NCBI GenBank assembly: GCA_021613375.1
Contig: CM038719.1
Coordinates: 1,087,720-1,151,719 of the forward strand
Source: Megaleporinus macrocephalus
Lineage: Eukaryota; Chordata; Actinopteri; Characiformes; Anostomidae
Direction: 5' to 3'
DNA: 64,000 bases
Below the pieces are notes generated by a model, which was given only the letters and a program-made list of their open reading frames with translations, searched no databases and was not told where the DNA came from. Below, one piece after another: positions 55,053 to 64,000 of this stretch (positions are counted from its first letter, which is position 1; each line of letters begins with the position of its first letter). The position numbers and the translations under genes are program-made.

Positions 55053-55082
55053 GTTCTTGCTTCAACAGTGATTGAACGGGAC
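55053..55082 (+). promoter_or_regulatory. Iron-responsive element of ferritin C
   Basis: Lower stem GTTCT/GGGAC (two G-U pairs), UGC/C internal loop, upper stem TTCAA/TTGAA, hexaloop CAGTGA at 55066-55071. Fits the CAGUGN rule; slightly weaker lower stem than in A and D. Confidence 0.92.
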
Positions 55083-55192
55083 TTCTTCTACTTCTTCTTC
55101 ACTCCAGACTTTTTGTTATCCTGAAGGCCAGCTTCACAACAACGTTCGCTTTTGCATCTTCTGATAAGCAACAAGGAAAAAACCCAGCAGGA

Positions 55193-55891
55193 ATGGAGTC
55201 TCAGATCCGTCAGAACTACCACCGTGACTGCGAGGCCGCCATCAACAGGATGGTGAACATGGAGTTCTACGCCTCCTACACCTACACCTCCATGGTGAGT
55301 TGAAGAAAAACTATGCTGGCTGTTCTGGCTTCTTTTTTCAGGAGTCTCATGTTCTCCTAATCTAACTGAATTCTCTATCCCCATATCAGGCCTTCTACTT
55401 CTCCAGGGACGACGTGGCCCTGGAAGGTTTCGCCCACTTCTTCAAGGAGAACAGCCACGAGGAACGTGAGCACGCTGAGAAGTTCCTGGAGTTCCAGAAC
55501 AAGAGAGGTGGACGCACCTTCCTCCAGGACATTAAGGTAAAGCTTCTTCCAGCAGATTCTGGAGAAATGTAGCTCCAACGTGTAGATTTGAGTGTGTCTA
55601 AACTTAATCGTTCCATCAGAAACCTGAGCGTGATGAGTGGGGAAGTGGACTGGAGGCCATGCAGTGCGCTCTGCAGCTGGAGAAGAAGGTCAACCAGGCT
55701 CTGCTGGACCTGCACAAGATCGCCTCTGACAAGGGAGACGCTCATGTGAGTCAGACATATTCACTGGATGTCATACTAGACCAGATACTATACTGTTAAA
55801 GTTGTCTGTGTGACTCTAGTGAACATACTCACTGTTACTGTGAGCGTGAGGGTTTAGTACTATAGTGAACTGGCTCTGTGGTCAGTTTGAG

Positions 55892-55928
<37 letters not shown>

Positions 55929-57066
55929 TACAGTAAAGTATCTGTTCTATGGAAGAAGTGATAACGTTGCTCTTTTAAGGACTTTGCCCTCTGTACTCAG
56001 CGTTAGGCGTGTAATAAAACAACAGCCCATAATATTCACACCCTCTGGTGCCCAAACAACACGACTGCATTCAGTACTATAATTAACAGAACCACCTATA
56101 AATCATGTGTCATGCAGTAGTTGCTGTCTTGTCCTTATTAGGAACTCTGGTGTTATAGAAAAAAATGCTATTACACTCTTTAGTAAACAAAAGTGGCTAG
56201 TAATTAGTTACATTTACTCAAGTACATGTACCTACTTACTTTGGTTGGTACAGTGTAGCTGTAGACTGGGGTTCCAGTCCCCACCTGGGTAACAACCTTA
56301 CCCTACACCAATAAGAGCCCTTGGTTAAGACTCCAAACAGCCAGATCTACTTAGAACAGATGTAAATAATCAGACATACAATACAAAGTAAGATGAATAT
56401 GTTATTGTGAGAGAAGTAGATCAGATCTTGATCCAGTTTGAAGAACAAAGTTAGGTTCCAGATTTCTCCTGGACGCCCCAGACATTGTATGAATGTGTTC
56501 AGTTCCTTCAGCAGCAAATCTTGATTTATCTTAATGAAGTACTGAGCAGTCAAAGCAGGTATTAGATGAGAACTGATAATAATACTGGGTTGTTTAGGAG
56601 AAGCTTGGAAAGAGTTAAATAAACACACTGACGTATGTAAAAGCCCACTTACTCTATTAATACTGTTTTAATATTGAAAAATAAGGTGTTTACAGAGTAA
56701 ATAAAAGATTTCTGTCTGGAAATTTTAACTATAATAATGTCCCCAAGACATTACCCAACCATAGTGCGTATATAAATTCCTTAGGGACTTTGTAGGAACG
56801 AGTTTGGAAAATCTTTGTTTACCACAAGCATACGTCACAGACTGAGAGTTAATATGATGTTACTGTTACTGAGACCTCCATCTGATTATTACTCTCCCTT
56901 CATCCAACAGCTGTGTGACTTCCTGGAGTCACACTACCTGGACGAGCAGGTGGAGATGATCAAGAAGCTGGGTGACCACATCACCAACCTCACCAAGATG
57001 GACGCTGGAAAGAACAGGATGGCCGAGTACCTGTTCGACAAGCACACTCTGGGCAGCAAGAGCTAA
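55193..57066 (+). CDS. Ferritin C, heavy/middle-type subunit (4 exons)
   Basis: Exons 55193-55294, 55390-55536, 55620-55745 and 56911-57066, phase 0, encode 176 residues. The ferroxidase residues E24, Y31, E58, E59, H62, E104 and Q138 are all present. It differs from A by the MEFYASYTY start segment and [14 protein letters not shown] in helix B/loop. Introns 1 and 2 are short (95 and 83 bp). Intron 3 is 1.17 kb and holds a (GT)n tract and an inverted copy of the dispersed element associated elsewhere with the 51-bp repeat. Exon 4 and the 3' flank are nearly identical to those of ferritin D. It is expected to form the same cytosolic iron-storage cage. Confidence 0.96.
55891..55928. repeat. (GT)n microsatellite in ferritin C intron 3
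   Basis: About 17 GT dinucleotides. Confidence 0.9.
56341..56790 (-). repeat. Dispersed element, copy 3, with a single 51-bp unit
   Basis: Reverse-complement copy of the element at 19666 and 32272, complete through the region deleted in copy 2. Read on the - strand, the sequence just before it contains exactly one 51-bp stretch (CCTTATTTTTCAATATTAAA to TGGGCTTTTACA) homologous to the tandem unit, then GTTTACAGAG and a GGGGACATTATTATA segment also present left of the 31.2-kb array. Confidence 0.85.
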
Positions 57067-57237
57067 ATCTGACCAGCAGCTTCACCCAGATCTTCCAGAA
57101 GCTCCATCTGAAATCACTACAGAGCACACAGCAGAGTTGTGGAAGATCATGAGCAGCAGTCTTCTCTGTCCTGTTGTTGAGCTCTCGTTATGTCTGTGGA
57201 GGATCTCCACATTTTAACACCAAATCTGGATCTGATC

Positions 57238-57243
57238 AATAAA
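57238..57243 (+). terminator. PolyA signal of ferritin C
   Basis: AATAAA about 170 bp after the stop, in a 3' UTR nearly identical to that of ferritin D. Confidence 0.82.
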
Positions 57244-57443
57244 CAGTTTCAGCTGAAGATGAAAGTCTTGTGTGTGTTTTTACAGTGAAGACTGTAGAAC
57301 ATAGCTGGTCACTCTGTCTGGTCAGAGCTGGGTTGGGTAGTGAGCTGGTCTCTAGTGATGGCAGGGTTAGGTGTTAATTATTAATTACATTAATTATATT
57401 AGTAAAACAGGTTTATTGACATTACAAGTTTAATATTTGTGAT

Positions 57444-57835
57444 AATGTATTGTAAAGTTGAGTTCCTACTAGCCCTGCTAATAAAAGGATGATTGACAGG
57501 TTGGGAAGTCTATAAAAAAATACAGGCTGGTTAAATTAATTGTAGAGGTGTGTTGTTTGGTAATAAGCTCCGCTGGTCAAAATACTGTAAACAGAAGAGG
57601 CGCTGTTTCAGTTTTTCATTAAAGAAGCTAAAAGATAAACTTCACTTGTAGAGTTAAAAGCTAAAAAATACTGAAATTTTCTCCTAAATTTACTGCAGTA
57701 AAAGAAAAAATATCAATATTTGAAAAAACTCAGAAAAGTATAAATCAATCAAAATGTTACTCAAGCAGATAAAACTAAAACTGATACCAAAATACTCTGA
57801 ACTGAAGAAATTTACTGGTTAAATATACAGAGACT
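57444..57835. other. Intergenic sequence after the C/D homology ends
   Basis: AT-rich sequence with A-runs. Homology to the region downstream of ferritin D stops at about 57443. Confidence 0.5.
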
Positions 57836-57839
57836 CAAA

Positions 57840-58547
57840 GGTGACATGGTAATTTAATACAGTAATATATTACATTTTTCAATCTGTGGCCTACAAATAT
57901 TTATTTAGGGCCTCTATATAAGGATTTGGACTTAATATATTTAGACCCGGTTTTATTTCCGACCCCTCACTGCTGTATCACTTTAACACTTCAATACCAT
58001 GTTTAATACATCTGTTCTTCCAGATCTGGACTGGATGGATGGTTTTAGTCTCAGAGCTCCTGGAAATGCTGCAACTAGATTAACTAACTCTATATAAGGA
58101 TTTGGACTTATTAATTTGTGGCTTCAGTCTAGTAATTTGTGACCAAAAATATTAATTTATAGGCTCAATTTAATCATTTGTAGGCTCAATATATTATTTG
58201 GATATTTAATATATTTAATATATATATACAGTAATTTGTGGCCGCACTATAATAAATTGTAGGCTGAATAAATGTATGGGGTCAATAGAATAATTTGTAA
58301 ACTCAATATATTTATTTGTGGCTTTAATATACTTTGTACTCAATATATTTTTGTGAGCTCAATATATACATTTTTGACATCAATTTAATACATTAGTAAT
58401 TTACGACCTTAATATATTAATATGTGGCCTCAGTGTATTAATTTGTGGCTTTCATATAATATTATTTACTCCCAATACATTAATCTGTGGGCTCGGGCAA
58501 GTAATTTGTAGCTTCAAAATGATGACTTATGGGCTTAATATATTAGT
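57840..58547. repeat. Degenerate ~25-bp repeat (TTAATTTGTGGCCTCAATATA), left segment
   Basis: Many imperfect copies of a unit containing AATTTGTGGC and CAATATATTA. A related run continues at 59836-60010 after a 1.3-kb insertion. Confidence 0.75.
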
Positions 58548-59821
58548 TTTTCTCAGTCGATTTGGTACATTTCTCACGTTATGATTTACAGTGGCATCAC
58601 AACAAGTGCATTTCTCAAAACAGTTACAAACAGCAGAACTCAATGAAATACATGCAAAAGCACGTATCTCACTCAGAATCCTTTGTTTTTGCCTCAAAAG
58701 CAAATATTTATGCTAATCAACTTGTCAGTGCCATCAGAATGTCTAGTTACACACAAAATACAAACTTACACAGAACACAACGTTACACATGACTGAGTAA
58801 TATTCTTTTACTGTATTGTTCACACTGCAATTTGTTGACAAACCAAATCAGATAGAAATTCAGGAAAGACAGACAAACTGTTTAGCAGCACAACAACACA
58901 AATAGAAACTTACTCTAAACATTGAAAACAACCTGAGACAAAAACGTAAGGAATTATAGAGCTTTATTTTCTATACGTCCTGACGCTCCTCTCTGCAAAA
59001 CACTAAATCGAGTAACATTTCAGAATTTATGTCAGTGTGCAGCATCACAGCAGAGTGCACGTTTCTGAATGACATACCTGTTTATCTACGAAACGTTTGA
59101 ACGATTGAAGACACAGTCGTTCTTCCAATATTCGGCTGCCCCCCGGCTGCCCCCAGCTTGTCCGCGATTGTTGCCCTTATTTCATCTGGGATAAACCTCT
59201 GTGCATGGACTCTCCTACCCCTTCCTCTGTTTTGTCCCCTCAGCCTTACACCACACAGCCTTACCCCTCTTCTTGACTGTTCACCTGTACACGGCCTTGT
59301 CTTTCTGTTGGGAGACTTTGTGACACTACATTGTTTTGTGTCTATATATGCTTGTCAATTAAAGATTCAGGTGATTCACCTCTGACCGATGGTTGAGAGC
59401 TGTTTGACCACTGATTCATCTAAACTTTAACACATTCCCCTTCTTAACTGAAAGCCAAGATTCACCAACAATTTAATCAATTTAGGATAAATTCCCAAAA
59501 TGTACCAAAAGTTTTTTAGAAATTAATAAATAATGCCTGAGAGACGATGACAACATGTTCGGCACTTTTGCATGTGATGACCTAGACAATAATCTAAAGC
59601 CTAAACGATTCAACAGAGCAACTGATAATACACAAAACAACAGACAATTGTACACGACCATTTGCATGAATGTACAAAAGCATTAGCAAAATGTGAAGCA
59701 CAACGAGAACTGCTATTATGATGTGCACAAGTGACGAGCAGATGTGGAGACTGAATGAATAGTTTTGAGAAATTCAATTCTGATCTGACAAATGAACCAA
59801 AGCGACTGAGAAAAACTATAA
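58546..59821 (-). mobile_element. TIR transposon derivative inserted in the degenerate repeat
   Basis: Terminal inverted repeats of about 34 bp: GTTTTTCTCAGTCGATTTGG at 58546 and CCAAAGCGACTGAGAAAAAC at about 59797-59816, next to TA-rich target sequence. Read on the - strand near 59100-59210 the interior has FIPDEIRATIADKLG and PNIGRTTVSSIVQTFRR segments, which resemble the N-terminal DNA-binding part of a teleost Tc1/mariner-related transposase. Most of the coding region is missing, so it cannot move by itself. Confidence 0.78.
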
Positions 59822-59835
59822 TATGGACACGCAAC

Positions 59836-60010
59836 ATATTTATTTGTGGCCTCCATAAAATAAACTATGGACTCAATATATACATTTTTGGCCTTCATTT
59901 ATAATTTGTGGCAACAATATATTAATTTGTGGCTCAATATAATAATTTTTGACCTCAATATAATAATTTGTAGATTCGATTTGTGGCTTTGTGAGCTACA
60001 TATATTGAAT
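59836..60010. repeat. Degenerate ~25-bp repeat, right segment
   Basis: Same TTTGTGGC and CAATATA words as at 57840-58547. Confidence 0.7.
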
Positions 60011-60187
60011 AGGGTCTTTTCACACTCACGGAGTAACCTGCAAGCTGATTGGCTCAAAATATTCTCTGAAATGTAATTAATACTACTCACTTCTATTGTT
60101 GACAGTATAGTTGATACATGTTCTAGTTAGTGTGTGGTTTCTTCTTCCAGTAACTGGAGAACTTAACGGAGATGCACATGTGAGTAA

Positions 60188-60248
60188 AAGCTGAGTCACA
60201 GCGTCTCAGCACATCTTCAGGTCACCAGAGGTTCCACTGTGTGACGTT
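60188..60248. promoter_or_regulatory. Conserved ARE-like block upstream of ferritin D
   Basis: AAGCTGAGTCACAGCGTCTC then AGCACATCTTCAGGTCACC and GAGGTTCCACTGTGTGACGTTC. On the - strand it contains TGACTCAGC, a perfect ARE core. It is about 1.2 kb upstream of the ferritin D start codon. Confidence 0.55.
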
Positions 60249-60387
60249 CATGTACATATTATTTACATAAACAACTGACTGTAATGAAAACCGAGTCTCT
60301 ATTTCTACACTTTATCTGTTGTTCAGAACATACGAGTGTAAAACTGAGCAGTAACTGGTGTTTATATTGATGTATTTCCACTGTAAT

Positions 60388-60391
60388 AAAA

Positions 60392-60438
<47 letters not shown>

Positions 60439-60613
60439 TAGATAGATAGACAGGCAAACAAATGGACAATTGACTGGATAAACTGACAGAGAGATGGATG
60501 AATAAATAGACAGATAGACAACCAGATAGGCAAAGAGATAGACAGAAAGATAGATAAGCACAAAGATTAGAATGAATAGACATGATCTATTTTCTATTTC
60601 CACTATAATTAAA

Positions 60614-60711
<98 letters not shown>

Positions 60712-60860
60712 TGATAGATAGATTGATAGATAGAAAGAAAGATAAATATGCAAACAAATGGACAGTTGGTTGGATAGATGGATAGATAGACAGAGAGATG
60801 GTTGAATAGAGAGACAGAAAGACAACTAGACAGGCAAAAGATAGATAGATTGAAGAAACA
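60388..60860. repeat. (GACA)n and (GATA)n microsatellites
   Basis: GACA runs at about 60391-60437 and 60612-60648, GATA runs at about 60438-60450 and 60649-60715, with diverged units between. Each run follows a similar TTTCCACTATAATTAAAA-like sequence, so the segment was probably duplicated. Confidence 0.93.
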
Positions 60861-61100
60861 TTGAATGTGACGTCTGGTTCCCATGACCACCATACAAAAT
60901 AAATCTAACTGACATTTAGACCCGGTTTTATTCCCAACCCCTCACTGCTGTATCACTTTATCACTTCAATACTACGTTTAATACATCTGTTCTTCCCTGA
61001 CCACAGATCTGACCACAGATCTGACCACGCCCAGCAGATCCAATAATAAAGTCTAATAATTATTATTATCTTCTGTAGTGTTTCTAATAACCCCTTTAAT
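60861..61100. other. Intergenic sequence upstream of ferritin D
   Basis: Contains TTTAGACCCGGTTTTATT...ACCCCTCACTGCTGTATCACTT words also present near 57940-57990 downstream of ferritin C, another sign of C/D segment duplication. Confidence 0.55.
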
Positions 61101-61108
61101 AGACTTCA

Positions 61109-61230
61109 GTGACTCAGCAGTGTTCGTTCAGTGTTGCAGCCCTTTGTTCAGCGTTACGTCAGCATTAGATTCTGGCGTCTGATTGGCTGCAGCCCCCGCA
61201 GCTTCTCCACTGTGGTAATAAATACTGAGA
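61109..61230 (+). promoter_or_regulatory. Ferritin D promoter with proximal ARE and CRE-like site
   Basis: A perfect ARE/NF-E2-type site GTGACTCAGCA at 61109-61119, a CRE/C-MARE-like TTACGTCAGC at 61154-61163, an inverted CCAAT box ATTGG at 61182 and a TATA-like TAATAAATA at 61216-61224. In known ferritin genes such sites respond to NRF2/small Maf under oxidative stress; that role here is inferred. Confidence 0.65.
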
Positions 61231-61273
61231 GAGAACAGCTTCCACCTCACAGCTTCAGGAAGACTCACAAGAG

Positions 61274-61303
61274 GTTCTTGCTTCAACAGTGCTTGAACGG
61301 AAC
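61274..61303 (+). promoter_or_regulatory. Iron-responsive element of ferritin D
   Basis: Same 30 nt as ferritin A: GTTCT/GGAAC lower stem, UGC/C internal loop, TTCAA/TTGAA upper stem, CAGTGC loop at 61287-61292. Confidence 0.95.
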
Positions 61304-61401
61304 TTCTTCCTCCCTCCAGCTCTAGTTATTATTCGGACGCCAGCCTGAGCTCAGGGTTTATTTATTTCTTTTGATAAGAAAAAGAAGAAAAACCAGCAGG
61401 A

Positions 61402-63446
<2,045 letters not shown>

Positions 63447-63617
63447 ATCTGACCAGCAGCTTCACCCAGATCTTCCAGAAGCTCCATCTGAAATCACTAC
63501 AGAGCACACAGCAGAGTTGTGGAAGATCATGAGCAGCAGTCTTCTCTGTCCTGTTGTTGAGCTCTCGTTATGTCTGTGGAGGATCTCCACATCTTAACAC
63601 CAAATCTGGATCTGATC

Positions 63618-63623
63618 AATAAA
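63618..63623 (+). terminator. PolyA signal of ferritin D
   Basis: AATAAA at exactly the same offset from the stop as in ferritin C. Confidence 0.82.
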
Positions 63624-63823
63624 CAGTTTCAGCTGAAGATGAAAGTCTTGTGTGTGTTTTTACAGTGAAGACTGTAGAACATAGCTGGTCACTCTGTCTG
63701 GTCAGAGCTGGGTTGGGTAGTGAGCTGGTCTCTAGTGAGGGCAGGGTTAGGTGTTTATTATTAATTGCATTCATTATATTAGTAAAACAGGTTTATTGAC
63801 ATTACAAGTTTAATATTTGTGAA

Positions 63824-64000
63824 CTTTGTTTAACAGTTTAGGTGGAATTTATTTAAAAAAATATTGCTGAAATTTTACTCCACCAGTTCAGTCACTAATT
63901 TAATAATTTAAGACACTTCATGGCTCTACAGTGGTGCTACAGAAACAGAGCAGTAGCAAAATGAATATAAAATATAATATATAATATAAAAATGTATATT
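63824..64000. other. AT-rich sequence at the right edge
   Basis: No feature seen after the C/D homology ends at about 63823. Confidence 0.5.

Noticed and set aside
59158..59385. 75-residue + strand frame
   Set aside because: The - strand of the same stretch matches a transposase N-terminus inside a TIR-bounded element.

Overview
This is vertebrate nuclear DNA, almost certainly from a teleost fish. The genes have short exons with GT/AG introns, the ferritin proteins are of the fish heavy/middle type, and the dispersed DNA includes Tc1/mariner-like remnants, a GGCATTTAGCAGAC-type repeat and many minisatellites. I cannot name the species from sequence alone. No rRNA, tRNA, CRISPR or prokaryotic feature was seen.

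Layout. (1) Positions 1-20999 carry the 3' half of aldh16a1 on the + strand: eight exons encoding about 391 C-terminal residues, with the 5' half lying upstream of the window. Its introns are bloated by tandem arrays: a 39-bp minisatellite (1-5390), a 31-bp minisatellite (about 6335-14381), a TTA/AAT compound repeat, a 45-bp and a 51-bp repeat, plus two opposed Tc1-like remnants. The 3' UTR reaches a polyA signal at 22047. (2) Positions 22361-27013 are a 4.65-kb pentamer-based satellite. (3) Positions 27014-34690 are intergenic with Tc1 debris, MITE copies, a second and larger 51-bp array, and antioxidant-response-like motifs. (4) Positions 34690-64000 hold a tandem cluster of four + strand ferritin genes, called A to D here, with starts at 34989, 41667, 55193 and 61402. 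Each has four phase-0 exons, a TATA-like box and an iron-responsive element (IRE) in the 5' leader. Large arrays separate or invade them: 41/44-bp, GATA, 90-bp and 21-bp units.

How the genes relate. Ferritins A, C and D look like ordinary 176-residue ferroxidase-competent cage subunits under IRP/IRE translational control. Ferritin B is the exception. It has lost two codons inside the ferroxidase motif of helix B, has a substitution next to them, has a shortened C-terminus, and its IRE has lost the bulged C and one stem pair. A similar non-coding block containing an ARE/MARE-like site lies upstream of B, C and D, and D has a second perfect site near its promoter. This suggests shared oxidative-stress/iron control with divergence between copies. 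C and D share a nearly identical last exon and 3' flank, a sign of recent duplication or gene conversion. Linkage of aldh16a1 to ferritin parallels human 19q13.33, where FTL and ALDH16A1 lie.

About 45% of the window is tandem repeat by rough count. Nearly all long open frames in those arrays are repeat artefacts. I did not find a wholly new multi-gene system. The strongest leads are the divergent ferritin B with its altered IRE, the conserved ARE-like block, the origin of the 51-bp satellite from one unit of a dispersed element, and several foldback or nested transposon structures.
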